Shown here one piece after another: positions 18,469 through 26,404 of a DNA stretch of 64,000 nt. A program made the position numbers and the translations under genes. Numbering within the stretch: position 1 is the stretch's first letter; the number at the start of each line of letters is the position of its first letter. This DNA is from Limimaricola sp027213785 (GTDB lineage: Bacteria; Pseudomonadota; Alphaproteobacteria; Rhodobacterales; Rhodobacteraceae), in assembly GCF_050847355.1 (NCBI RefSeq), contig NZ_CP193755.1, positions 3,100,001-3,164,000 of the forward strand, in the 5' to 3' direction. The notes under the pieces are model-generated. The model worked only from the letters and a program-made list of their open reading frames with translations. It had not been told where the DNA came from and did not search any database.

Positions 18469-19433
18469 TCTCGTTCCTCCTTGAGGGGTCTGTTGATCAG
18501 CGCGTCGAGCGCCTGCAGCGGGGTCAGCTCGCCCGCGACCATGCGCGCGGTCACGGCCGAGATCGGCATGTCGAGTCCGCGCGCCTTCGCCAGACCGGTG
18601 ACGGCGCGCGCGGTCGCGGCACCCTCGACCGTGGTGGCGGCGTCGAAGCTTTCGCCCCGGCCCAGCGCGAGACCGTAGCGGTAGTTGCGCGACAATTCCG
18701 ACGAGCAGGTCAGCACCAGATCACCGAAGCCCGACAGGCCCATCAACGTCTCGGGCCGCGCGCCGAGACTGGCGGCGAGGCGCTGCATCTCGGCAAAGCC
18801 GCGGGTCATCAGCGCGGCGCGGGCGCTGTCGCCCAGACCCGCGCCGATGCAGGCGCCGCAGGCGATGGCAACGACGTTCTTGAGCGCGCCGCCCAGCTCG
18901 GCGCCGGTGACGTCCGCCGTGCGGTAGAGCCTGAGGCTGGGCGTCGAGAGCGCGTGCTGCAGCGCCGCGCCGCAGGGCGCGTCGGCGCAGGCCAGCGTCA
19001 ACGCGGTGGGCAGGCCGCGCGCGATGTCGGCGGCAAAGCTCGGCCCGGTCAGAAGCGCCGGCGTGGCCGATGGCACCGCCTCGGCGATGATCGCGGTCTG
19101 ACCGGTCAGGCTGTGCAGATCGATGCCCTTGGCGCAGGCCACGAGCACCTTGCCCGCGAGCGCCTCGGCATGGGCGGCGACGAAGCCGCGCGTCGCCTGC
19201 GCCGGCAGCGCGAGCAGGATCGTGTCGCAGGCGAACAGCGCCGAGAGGTCGGAGACCGGCGCGACGCCCTCGGGCAGCGTCACATCCGGCAGCCGCGCCA
19301 CCTGCCGCGCCTCGCGCATCGTCTCGACGGCCGCCGCGTCGCGGGCCCAGAGCGTAACCTCGCGCCCCGCCTGCGCCAGCGTCACCGCCAGCGCCGCGCC
19401 GAAGGCCCCCGCCCCCGCGATCCCGATCCTCAT
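18465..19433 (-). CDS. gpsA: Glycerol-3-phosphate dehydrogenase [NAD(P)+]
   Basis: The 322-residue enzyme makes sn-glycerol-3-phosphate from dihydroxyacetone phosphate for phospholipid synthesis. The nucleotide-binding loop GAGAFG is at residues 7-12. The catalytic region 'GALKNVVAIACG', 'GLSGFGDLVLTC' and 'SRNYRYG' are all present. It follows tsaD by ten bases in the same operon. Confidence 0.95.
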   Translation of the reverse strand: MRIGIAGAGAFGAALAVTLAQAGREVTLWARDAAAVETMREARQVARLPDVTLPEGVAPVSDLSALFACDTILLALPAQATRGFVAAHAEALAGKVLVACAKGIDLHSLTGQTAIIAEAVPSATPALLTGPSFAADIARGLPTALTLACADAPCGAALQHALSTPSLRLYRTADVTGAELGGALKNVVAIACGACIGAGLGDSARAALMTRGFAEMQRLAASLGARPETLMGLSGFGDLVLTCSSELSRNYRYGLALGRGESFDAATTVEGAATARAVTGLAKARGLDMPISAVTARMVAGELTPLQALDALINRPLKEERE

Positions 19434-19443
19434 GCCGTGCTCC

Positions 19444-20535
19444 TCACGCCTTGGCCCCCTTGCGGCCCGAGCCGATCATCGGCGCCGCCCGCGCGTCGAG
19501 CGGCCAGCGCGGCCGCGCCGCAAGCCCGAGCCCGTCGGCCTCGCCCGCCGCGAGTCGACCCAGCCCCGCGAAGGCGATCATCGCCGCGTTGTCGGTGCAC
19601 AGCGCCAGCGGCGGCGCCGAGAACGCCACGCCGCGCTCGGCACAGAGCTTTTGCAGCGCCGCGCGGATCGGGCCGTTCGCGGCGACGCCCCCCGCCACGG
19701 CAAAGGCCGGGCGCGCCGGCGCCAGCTCGAGATAGAGGTCCAGCGCCCGGCGGGTCTTTTCGCGCAGGATCTCGACCACCGCCGCCTGAAAGCCCGCGGC
19801 GAGATCGGCGCGGGCGGCGCGGGTCAACCCGCCGGCCGCCGCCATCTCTGCGTCGCGGGCCCGCAGCAGCGCGGTCTTGAGGCCCGAGAACGACATGTCG
19901 CAGCCGGGCCGGTCGAGGAGCGGACGCGGCAACGCGATCCGGGCCGGATCGCCCGCCCGCGCCTCGGCCTCGACCGCCGGGCCGCCGGGCTGCGGCAGGC
20001 CCAGAAGCCGCGCGGTCTTGTCGAAGGCCTCGCCCGGCGCGTCGTCGATCGTGCCGCCAAGCCGGCGGAACGCGTCATCGCCCTCGACCACGAGGAACTG
20101 GCAATGCCCGCCCGAGACCAGCAGCATCAGGTAGGGAAATGCGAGCCCGTCGGTAAGCCGCGGCGTCAGCGCGTGGCCCGCGAGATGGTTGACGCCGATC
20201 AGCGGCAGGCCGGTGGCGGCCGAGAGCCCCTTGGCGAGCATCACGCCCGACAGCACCCCGCCGATCAGCCCCGGCCCGGCGGTCACGGCGATGCCGTCGA
20301 GATCGGCGATGCCGATGCCGGCCTCCTCCAGCGCCGCCTCGACGCAGTGATCAAGCACCTCGGCATGGGCGCGCGCCGCGATCTCGGGCACGACGCCACC
20401 GAACGCGGCATGCAACTCGGCCTGGCCGCGCACCACCGAGGAGAGCACCCGCGCCGCGCCATCCTCGCGTCGCACCACCGCCGCCGCGCTGTCGTCGCAG
20501 CTCGATTCGATGCCGAGGATGGTGAGTCTGGCCAT
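19444..20535 (-). CDS. tsaD: tRNA threonylcarbamoyladenosine synthase subunit TsaD
   Basis: The 363-residue ASKHA-fold protein transfers threonylcarbamoyl to A37 of tRNAs reading ANN codons, working with TsaB and TsaE. 'GIESSCDDSAAAV' starts the ATPase fold, the metal-binding H-L-A-G-H is at 117-121, and 'SGGHCQF' and 'FSGLKTALLR' follow. The start at 20535 matches the usual 'LTILGIESSCD' N-terminus; a longer frame upstream overlaps hemD and is rejected. The partner tsaE is 10 kb away in this window. Confidence 0.96.
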   Translation of the reverse strand: MARLTILGIESSCDDSAAAVVRREDGAARVLSSVVRGQAELHAAFGGVVPEIAARAHAEVLDHCVEAALEEAGIGIADLDGIAVTAGPGLIGGVLSGVMLAKGLSAATGLPLIGVNHLAGHALTPRLTDGLAFPYLMLLVSGGHCQFLVVEGDDAFRRLGGTIDDAPGEAFDKTARLLGLPQPGGPAVEAEARAGDPARIALPRPLLDRPGCDMSFSGLKTALLRARDAEMAAAGGLTRAARADLAAGFQAAVVEILREKTRRALDLYLELAPARPAFAVAGGVAANGPIRAALQKLCAERGVAFSAPPLALCTDNAAMIAFAGLGRLAAGEADGLGLAARPRWPLDARAAPMIGSGRKGAKA

Positions 20536-20611
20536 GTCCGCTCCGCTTGCGCCCGCGCCCCGTGCAGCTACCATCCCCGCCTGCCTCGAACAATGCCGCG
20601 AAGGGGAGAGG

Positions 20612-21352
20612 ATGTCCGCGATGCCAGAGCCGACCCTGCTGCTGACGCGGCCCGAACCGGCGGCGCGGCGCTTTCTGGCGGAGCTGGAGATCCGGGCCGG
20701 GCGGCACCTTCGGGCGGTGATCGCGCCGCTGATGCGGATCGACGAGATGACGCCGCCGCGTCCGGCCCGCAGCCCCGCCGCGCTGATCCTGACCTCGGAG
20801 CGCGGCGCGCAGGGCGCGGCCCGCATGGGCTATGCCGGCCTGCCCGCATGGTGCGTCGGGCCGCGCACCGCCCAGGCGGCGCGGCTGGCGGGTCTCGACC
20901 CGCGCCCGGGCGGCGGCTCCGCCGAGACGCTGCTCGCCGCGATCCTGGAGGCACCGGATGAGGGGCCGCTTCTGCACCTGCGCGGCGACCACCAGCGCGG
21001 CGATCTCGCGGACCGGCTGCGCGCGGCTGGGCGCGGCTGCGACGAGGCGGTGGTCTATGCCCAGACCGCGCATCCCCTCTCCGAGGCGGGGCGGGACCTG
21101 CTGTCGGGCCGCGCCCCGGTCGTCGCGCCGGTGTTTTCGCCGCGCAGCGCCGCGCTGCTTGCCGCCTGCGCGCCCATCGCCGCGCCGCTGGCGCTGGTGG
21201 CGATCAGCGCCGCCGCAGCAAGACCCCTATCGAAGCTCGGCCCGCCGGTCACGCTGGCGGCGCGCCCCGATGCGGATGCGATGATCGACGCAACCCTTGC
21301 GGCCCATGCGACGTTCGGTTGCAGGGACCCGTTGCGGGGCGGCGGCGCTTGA
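20612..21352 (+). CDS. hemD: Uroporphyrinogen-III synthase
   Basis: The 246-residue protein is a HemD-type synthase, which closes hydroxymethylbilane into uroporphyrinogen III. Sequence is poorly conserved in this family; the supporting features are 'LLLTRPEPAARRF' at the start, 'LILTSERGA', a 'LHLRGDHQRGDLADRLRAAG' segment and 'PVFSPRSAALLA'. The ATG at 20612 has GGGGAGAG before it; an ATG three codons later is also possible. It diverges from tsaD and leads hemD - mitofilin-like - hemY. hemC is not in the window. Confidence 0.82.
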   Translation: MSAMPEPTLLLTRPEPAARRFLAELEIRAGRHLRAVIAPLMRIDEMTPPRPARSPAALILTSERGAQGAARMGYAGLPAWCVGPRTAQAARLAGLDPRPGGGSAETLLAAILEAPDEGPLLHLRGDHQRGDLADRLRAAGRGCDEAVVYAQTAHPLSEAGRDLLSGRAPVVAPVFSPRSAALLAACAPIAAPLALVAISAAAARPLSKLGPPVTLAARPDADAMIDATLAAHATFGCRDPLRGGGA

Positions 21353-21438
21353 GGCGCCGCACGGGGCGGGCTAGGGTCTGCAAATGCTGCGGCGGCACGG
21401 ATAAATCCGACGCGATCGGGGACGGAAGGGACAGGGTT

Positions 21439-22923
21439 TTGGCACGAAAGACGACAGGCACACCCGGCAGGCCCGCCGGTGCGAAGACAGGCGCGGCACC
21501 GCGATCCGGCGAGACCGACCGCGAGAAAAGCGCCGCCACGCCCGGCGAAGCCACCTCCGCCACGCCCGCGACTACGCCCGGCTCCGGCACCGCGCAGGGC
21601 GGCGCGACGCCCCCCAGGACCACGCCCGCCCCCGAGACCGACAAGAGCTCGACGCCCGCCAAGGAGGGCGACACGCCCAGCGCGCCGCGCCCGGCCAGCG
21701 CGGCGGTGGATCTGGGCACCACCTCGCGCCCGGCAGCCCCCACCGCCGGGGCGATGCCCGCCGTGACGCGCAGCTCGCGCGCGGCCGAGGCTGACAAGCC
21801 CACCGAAGGGACCACTGAAACGGCCGCGACGGGCGCCGAAAAGGCCCCGAAGACCGGCGATCCCGCCAGCGTCCGGACTTCGGACGCGCGCGACCCCGCC
21901 GCCGCGACGCCTGCGACGCCGCAGACCCCTGCTCCGCCGAGCCGTGCCTCGGGCTTCGGGGCCGGACTTCTGGGCGGCCTGATCGCCGCGGCGCTGGGCC
22001 TCGGGGCGGGCTGGATCTGGCTCAACAACAGCCAGCGCGGCGAGGAATTCGAGGCGCGGCTCGCGTCGATCGAGGGCGAGATCGCACCTCTTGCCGACGG
22101 GCTCGATGGCCTGCGCGCCCAAAGCGAGACCGGGCTGTCCGAGCTGGGCACCCGTCTCGACGGCGTCGAGACCGGCCTGACGGAGATGAACACCCGGATC
22201 GAGACCCTCGAAACCCGCCTCACTGAAGCCGAGGCCAGCGCCGGCCCCGACGGCACTCTGGCGCGCGAGGCGGTGGCCCGCTGGCAGGCCGAGGTCGACG
22301 CGCTGCGCGCCGACCTCGAGGCGCAGGCGCAGGAGATCGCGGGGATGGCCGAACAGGCCGCCCAGCAGGTCGCCACCGCCGGGCGCACCGCCGAGCAGAT
22401 CGAGGCCGAGGCCGCCGCCGTCGCCGCCCGCGCCCGCGCCCGCGCCACCCTGGCCGAGATCGAGGCCGCGCTGGAGACCGGCGAGCCCTACCCGGCGCTG
22501 CTCGAGGAATTGCAGGCCACCTCGCCCACCGAAATCCCGCAGGGGCTCGTCGCCCCCGCGGCCGAGGGCGTGGCGAGCCGCTCCGAGCTGATCGAGGCCT
22601 TTCCCGAACCGGCCCGCGCCGCCCTGGCCCGGGCCCGCCGCGAGGGGCTGTCCGGCGAGGAGGGCGGCCGGGTCGCCGGTTTCTTCCGCGACACGTTGCA
22701 GCTGCGATCCACCGCGCCGGTCGAGGGCGAGACCACCGACGCCGTGCTGTCGCGGGCCGAAGCCGCGCTGCGCGACGGTCGCCTGCAGGAGGCGCTCGAC
22801 GAGATCGGGACGCTGCCCGAACCGGTCCGCGAGGCGTTGTCCGACTGGATCGCCCCGGCCCGCACCCGTGCCGAGGCGCTCGCCGCCGCCGACACCCTGT
22901 CGCAATCCCTGACCGAGAATTGA
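21439..22923 (+). CDS. Mitofilin-like COG4223 membrane-anchored coiled-coil protein
   Basis: The 494-residue protein has three parts: about 170 residues of Pro/Thr/Ala-rich low-complexity sequence, one membrane helix ('GLLGGLIAAALGLGAGWIW'), and a long Glu/Ala-rich coiled coil (roughly residues 200-340) with a helical C-terminus. This layout is that of alphaproteobacterial COG4223 proteins, relatives of mitochondrial Mic60, which shape inner membranes. A TTG at 21439 with GGAAGGGA upstream is the likely start; no ATG fits. It lies between hemD and hemY, as in related genomes. Confidence 0.8.
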   Translation: MARKTTGTPGRPAGAKTGAAPRSGETDREKSAATPGEATSATPATTPGSGTAQGGATPPRTTPAPETDKSSTPAKEGDTPSAPRPASAAVDLGTTSRPAAPTAGAMPAVTRSSRAAEADKPTEGTTETAATGAEKAPKTGDPASVRTSDARDPAAATPATPQTPAPPSRASGFGAGLLGGLIAAALGLGAGWIWLNNSQRGEEFEARLASIEGEIAPLADGLDGLRAQSETGLSELGTRLDGVETGLTEMNTRIETLETRLTEAEASAGPDGTLAREAVARWQAEVDALRADLEAQAQEIAGMAEQAAQQVATAGRTAEQIEAEAAAVAARARARATLAEIEAALETGEPYPALLEELQATSPTEIPQGLVAPAAEGVASRSELIEAFPEPARAALARARREGLSGEEGGRVAGFFRDTLQLRSTAPVEGETTDAVLSRAEAALRDGRLQEALDEIGTLPEPVREALSDWIAPARTRAEALAAADTLSQSLTEN

Positions 22924-22933
22924 GGCGCCGCAC

Positions 22934-24523
22934 ATGCTCCTGTCCCTGATCAAGATCCTGGCCTTCGTCGCCGCCGTGGCGGGCCTCACCTGGGGCGCCG
23001 CGCGGCTCACCGACGTGACCGGCGGGGCCGAGATCGCCATGGCCGGCTACGAGGTCACGCTCGGGCCGCTGCAGCTTGTGCTGGCGATCGCATTGCTGGC
23101 GCTTCTCGGCTGGCTGCTGTTCAAGGCGCTGGGCCTGCTCCTGGCCCTGCTGCACTTCATCAATGGCGACGACACCGCGGTCAGCCGCTGGTTCTCGCGC
23201 TCGCGCGAGCGCAAGGGCTACAAGGCGCTGGGCGACGGCCTCGTCGCACTGGCCGCGGGCGAGGGCGAGGCGGCGATGGCCAAGGGCCGCAAGGCCGAGC
23301 GCTACCTGCGCCGCCCCGAGATCACCTCGATCCTGGTGGCTCAGGGCGCCGAGCTGGTGGGCGACCGCAAGACCGCCGAGGGCGCCTATCGCGATCTGGT
23401 GAAGATCGACCGCACCCGCTTCGTCGGAGTGCGCGGGCTGATGCGGCAGCGCCTCGCCGAGGGTGACACCGACACCGCGATGAAGCTCGCCCAGAAGGCG
23501 TTCGACCTGAAGCCGCGCCATGTCGAGACGCAGGACACGCTGCTCCGGCTGCAGGCCGAGGCGCATGACTGGTCCGGTGCCCGCGCCACGCTGGAGGCCA
23601 AGCGCCGCTCCGGCGCGCTGCCGCGCAACGTGGTCCGGCGCCGCGACGCGGTGTTGGCGCTGTCCGAGGCGCGCGACGTGATCGACGACACCGCCAGCAT
23701 CGAGATGCGCGAGAAGGCGATCGAGGCGAACCGGCTGTCGCCGGACCTGATTCCCGCCGCCGTGCTCGCCGCGCGCAGCTACCTCGCCGTCGGCAACACC
23801 CGCTACGCCACCCGGGTGATCCGCAAGGCCTGGGAGGCGGAGCCGCATCCCGACCTCGCGCAGGTCTTTGCCGAGATCGCCCCCGAGGAGGATGCGCAGG
23901 CCCGGCTCAAGCGCTTCTCGGTGCTGCTCAAGGCACGGCCCGACCACCCCGAAACCCGGATGCTCGAGGCCGAGCTGATGATTGCGGCCGAGCAGTTCAA
24001 CGAGGCGCGGCGCGCGCTCGGCGATCTGGTCGAGACCGACCCCACCGCCCGCGTGCTGACGCTGATGGCGGCGATCGAGCGCGGCCGCGGCGCCGACGAC
24101 GCGGTGGTGCGCGGCTGGCTGACCCGGGCGCTGACCGCGCCGCGCGGCCCGCAATGGGTCTGCGAGAACTGTCACAACGTGCACCAGCACTGGGAACCGG
24201 TCTGCTCGAACTGTCATGCCTTCGACACGCTGGGCTGGACCCGCCCGGCCGACAGCGGCACGACGCTGCCGCGCGGCACCGAAATGCTGCCGCTGATCGT
24301 CGGCGGCGGTGTCGGCCGCGCCGAGCCGCCCGTTCCCGCAGTGGCCGAGGTGCGCGAGGCCGGAGCGACCGCCTCGCCCCTGCCCGCCCGCGACGCCGCC
24401 GCCGCCACGCCGCGCACGAACGGCGACGGCGAGATGGACGAGGCGGAGATCGTGGTGCCGCACGGCGACAAGACCGCTGCCCGGTCCGAGGCAGCGGAGG
24501 CCGTGACCGAAGGGCGAAAATAG
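22934..24523 (+). CDS. hemY: HemY-type TPR membrane protein with a C-terminal zinc ribbon
   Basis: The 529-residue protein starts with two membrane helices in the HemY_N region ('LIKILAFVAAVAGLTWGAA', 'LVLAIALLALLGWLLFKAL') followed by 'FINGDDTAVSRWFSR' and a long TPR-like helical array. Near residue 410 there is a pair of C-x2-C motifs, 'CENCHNVH' and 'CSNCHAFD', resembling the rubredoxin-type domain of LapB. HemY of this type is linked to haem synthesis by gene context; its activity is not known. The stop codon lies inside an intrinsic terminator. Confidence 0.88.
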   Translation: MLLSLIKILAFVAAVAGLTWGAARLTDVTGGAEIAMAGYEVTLGPLQLVLAIALLALLGWLLFKALGLLLALLHFINGDDTAVSRWFSRSRERKGYKALGDGLVALAAGEGEAAMAKGRKAERYLRRPEITSILVAQGAELVGDRKTAEGAYRDLVKIDRTRFVGVRGLMRQRLAEGDTDTAMKLAQKAFDLKPRHVETQDTLLRLQAEAHDWSGARATLEAKRRSGALPRNVVRRRDAVLALSEARDVIDDTASIEMREKAIEANRLSPDLIPAAVLAARSYLAVGNTRYATRVIRKAWEAEPHPDLAQVFAEIAPEEDAQARLKRFSVLLKARPDHPETRMLEAELMIAAEQFNEARRALGDLVETDPTARVLTLMAAIERGRGADDAVVRGWLTRALTAPRGPQWVCENCHNVHQHWEPVCSNCHAFDTLGWTRPADSGTTLPRGTEMLPLIVGGGVGRAEPPVPAVAEVREAGATASPLPARDAAAATPRTNGDGEMDEAEIVVPHGDKTAARSEAAEAVTEGRK

Positions 24524-24530
24524 CCCTTTT
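24510..24530 (+). terminator. Intrinsic terminator overlapping the hemY stop codon
   Basis: AAGGGC (24510-24515) pairs with GCCCTT (24523-24528) around a seven-base loop and ends in TTTT. The TAG stop of hemY lies in the loop and the 3' arm. Confidence 0.75.
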
Positions 24531-24536
24531 CCCCCC

Positions 24537-24568
24537 GGCGCCCGGGTGCTAAGAGGCGCCCGGGCGCC
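24537..24568. repeat. 10-bp inverted repeat abutting the tRNA
   Basis: GGCGCCCGGG (24537-24546) and CCCGGGCGCC (24559-24568) are perfect complements with a 12-base loop. The right arm covers the first three bases of the tRNA-Thr gene, so pairing of the precursor could compete with the acceptor stem or mark a processing site. Confidence 0.6.
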
Positions 24569-24641
24569 GCTGTAGCTCAGCTGGTAGAGCACGTCATTCG
24601 TAATGATGGGGTCGGGGGTTCGAGTCCCTTCAGCGGCACCA
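24566..24641 (+). tRNA. tRNA-Thr (anticodon CGU)
   Basis: A full cloverleaf can be drawn: acceptor GCCGCTG/CAGCGGC, D stem GCTC/GAGC, anticodon stem CGTCA/TGATG with loop TTCGTAA (anticodon CGU, reads ACG), T stem GGGGG/CCCTT with loop TTCGAGT. The discriminator is A and CCA is encoded (24639-24641). The 3' end is the probable attachment site of the degraded element that follows. Confidence 0.95.
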
Positions 24642-24703
24642 CCCAATCCTTCAAAGCACTGCTTCGCCTCGGCTTTCGATCGGATCAAGCCAAGGCGTAG
24701 TAC

Positions 24704-24961
24704 ATGCCGGAGTACATTTCCGCCCCTCACTGCTTCCTCAAGGATGGCATCTTCTACTTCCAGCGTCGGGTGCCGACCGAGCTGAGATGCCATTACACGT
24801 TATCGAGGATCTTATAGTTGCTTCGGGCAAGGTCGGCGCGGGTGGCGGCTGCGCGGGGCGTACGTGCGGTGCAGGACGTGAATGTTAGTCTCACGATAGA
24901 CGAAGCGGATTCCACCTTCCACCCGAGACAGATCGGCGGCTGCGGCCCCACCATTCCTTGA
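24704..24961 (+). pseudogene. Degraded tyrosine-type integrase (DUF6538 N-terminus)
   Basis: An ATG at 24704 opens a frame starting MPEYISAPHCFLKDGIFYF, followed by 'QRRVPTELRCHY', which matches the N-terminal DUF6538 domain of phage-type site-specific integrases. It stops at a TAG after 37 codons (24815-24817). Reading on in the same frame gives 'LLRARSARVAAARGVRAVQ', which fits the next part of such integrases with normal spacing, so the TAG looks like a nonsense mutation. Similarity fades after about 24880; the catalytic domain is missing. Location 62 bp past a tRNA 3' end is where such an integrase belongs. Confidence 0.7.
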
Positions 24962-25070
24962 TAAATATTTTACCGTTTGGACAAAGTCTTTGAAATGCCT
25001 GTTTCGTTGGCAAGTTGCGCCTTTATTGAGCAGCAGAGGTTTCGAGCAAGTCAAAAAGGAGGATATCCGA

Positions 25071-25250
25071 ATGACGATCTCCACCATTGGCCAGCAGCTC
25101 GACCCGCTCTGGCAAGCCGCGCAGAATGCCGCATCCACTACCACTGCTTCGACTGACCCATCGCCTTCTGGCGGAACACAAACTTCCCCGCGATCATCAT
25201 GGATATTTCCGGAGATGCTAGCGGTGACTCTGCCAGTACGACGACCATGA
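25071..25250 (+). CDS. Small unrecognised ORF, possibly the 5' part of the following gene
   Basis: A 59-codon frame starts at 25071 with a very strong ribosome-binding site (AAGGAGG, about eight bases upstream). It begins MTISTIGQQLDPLWQAAQNA and becomes Ser/Thr-rich. Its stop TGA (25248-25250) overlaps an ATG of the next frame (ATGA). From about 25195 the predicted residues (WIFPEMLAVTLPVRRP) look foreign to the rest, while the other frame reads 'DISGDASGDSASTTT', consistent with its own N-terminus. Either two coupled genes or one gene with a one-frame shift near 25195 would explain this. No family recognised. Confidence 0.5.
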   Translation: MTISTIGQQLDPLWQAAQNAASTTTASTDPSPSGGTQTSPRSSWIFPEMLAVTLPVRRP

Positions 25251-26026
25251 CGAAGGCGGAGCGAGACGCAGCGAAGGCTGCCCTGAAGGTCCAAGAAGAA
25301 GCGGCAGAGGCTCAGGCAAAGGCCGAAGAGGAAGCACTCGAAGCGGCAGCGAAAGCCGCCAAGGAGGCTGCGGAGGCCGCTGAAGACATTGCAAAGGCCG
25401 AAGCCAAAGCCGCTGAGGAAGCAGCGGAGGCGCAGGCAAAGGCCGAGGAAGAGGCACTTGAAGCAGCCGAAAAGGCAGCCAAGGAAGCCGCTGAGGAGGC
25501 AGAAGATCTGGCCAAGGCTCAGGCCAAGGCCGACGAGGAAGCTGTCGAAGCTGCTGCAAAGGCGGCAAAGGACGCCTCCAGGAGTGGAGGTGATCCAGTT
25601 GCCGGGCCTGCTGGCGCAACTGCCGCGCAAGGACCGGATGGCGCCAAAGAGAATGGCTTCATTGACGAAACCGGGGCTGTCGCCAGTCGCGCCTCCGAAA
25701 ACTCCAGAGCCTTTGAGCGTGCTGGCCCGAAGGAGAAGGGCTGGAACAAGGTTGATGACTCCTTGACCGCGACTGTTCGTCCCGAGGAAGTCCAAGAGGC
25801 CGAAGAAGATGTGGACATCGCCGCATCGCGTGAAGCTGCCAAGCGGGTGCAAGCTAGGATGATGCAGGAGTCCGTTATCTCCCTGATCAGCAGTACCGAT
25901 AAAGTGGGCATCACGCTCAAGCCTATCGAGAACGTCTCGACAGAACGAGCTGGCGGCTCCTACGCAGCGGCCACGCCAAAGCCGGACGCAGCAGAGGTCA
26001 GGCAACGCGTGTCAGTGGCTGCCTGA
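25247..26026 (+). CDS. Ala/Glu/Lys-rich coiled-coil protein, unrecognised
   Basis: This 259-residue frame (start ATG 25247, overlapping the previous stop; an in-frame ATG also exists at 25199 but lacks a ribosome-binding site) encodes a strongly charged, alanine-rich helix for its first half, made of a 40-residue tandem repeat. The second half is hydrophilic with 'VRPEEVQEAEEDVDIAASRE' and 'MMQESVISLISSTDKVGITL'. No signal peptide, membrane segment or enzymatic motif is visible. Base composition is less GC-rich than the neighbours, in keeping with a foreign origin. It ends before a strong hairpin. Function unknown. Confidence 0.65.
   Translation: MTKAERDAAKAALKVQEEAAEAQAKAEEEALEAAAKAAKEAAEAAEDIAKAEAKAAEEAAEAQAKAEEEALEAAEKAAKEAAEEAEDLAKAQAKADEEAVEAAAKAAKDASRSGGDPVAGPAGATAAQGPDGAKENGFIDETGAVASRASENSRAFERAGPKEKGWNKVDDSLTATVRPEEVQEAEEDVDIAASREAAKRVQARMMQESVISLISSTDKVGITLKPIENVSTERAGGSYAAATPKPDAAEVRQRVSVAA
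25295..25585 (+). repeat. 40-codon tandem repeat within the coiled-coil gene
   Basis: Two full units (25295-25414 and 25415-25534) encode EEAAEAQAKAEEEALEAA and about 22 further residues each, differing at a handful of positions. A third, truncated unit begins at about 25535 with EEAVEAAAKAAKDA, matching the inner part of the unit. Copies differ at many third positions, so the duplication is not recent. Confidence 0.75.
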
Positions 26027-26404
26027 CGTGGAAAGGGCCGGGAAACACATCGTCCCGGCCCACCTCTCCGCATCGCCCTCATGGTTCTGAGAAGCCTGAG
26101 ATCGCGCACGGATCACCCGGGCGTCGACCCGAACGACCGTGCATCGACGGATGCTGAGGAGTGGGTCACGGCTACGGGGAAGGTCCTCCCGTTGAACTCG
26201 GCGCCCGAGGGAGCGAGCCGAGATCCCACATCCGCGCCGTGACCCTTGCAAGCGACCAAGCAGCACTCATCAACCCACGAAACGAGGGTACCACCTGCCG
26301 TTCCTGATCTAAAGTAAACGTCAGGATGCATCCGGTCTGTACGGGTTCCGACAAAGCCGGGAGCCGCATCTCCAGACTTGTGTCGCGTGTATCCCGGGGA
26401 GGCG
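26027..26404. other. Gene-poor stretch at the island end
   Basis: This 378-bp gap between the coiled-coil gene and regA has no recognisable gene. A 53-codon frame at 26081-26242 (+) starts MVLRSLRSRTDHPGVDPND but has no clear ribosome-binding site and matches nothing I know. No second copy of the tRNA-Thr 3' end, which would mark the far end of the island, was found here. Confidence 0.5.
26035..26061 (+). terminator. Hairpin after the coiled-coil gene
   Basis: GGGCCGGG (26035-26042) and CCCGGCCC (26054-26061) form an 8-bp GC stem with an 11-base loop, eight bases after the stop codon. There is no T run, so termination efficiency is doubtful. Confidence 0.5.

Noticed and set aside
24812..25000. 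Minus-strand frame ending near the integrase remnant with a toxin-like 'GGIRFVYRETNIHVLHR' segment
   Set aside because: It has no proper start or ribosome-binding site, runs antisense through the coiled-coil repeat, and the resemblance to RelE-type toxins is too slight.
25295..25585. Repeat array considered as a CRISPR
   Set aside because: Units are 120 bp, directly adjacent without spacers, and in frame within a coding sequence.
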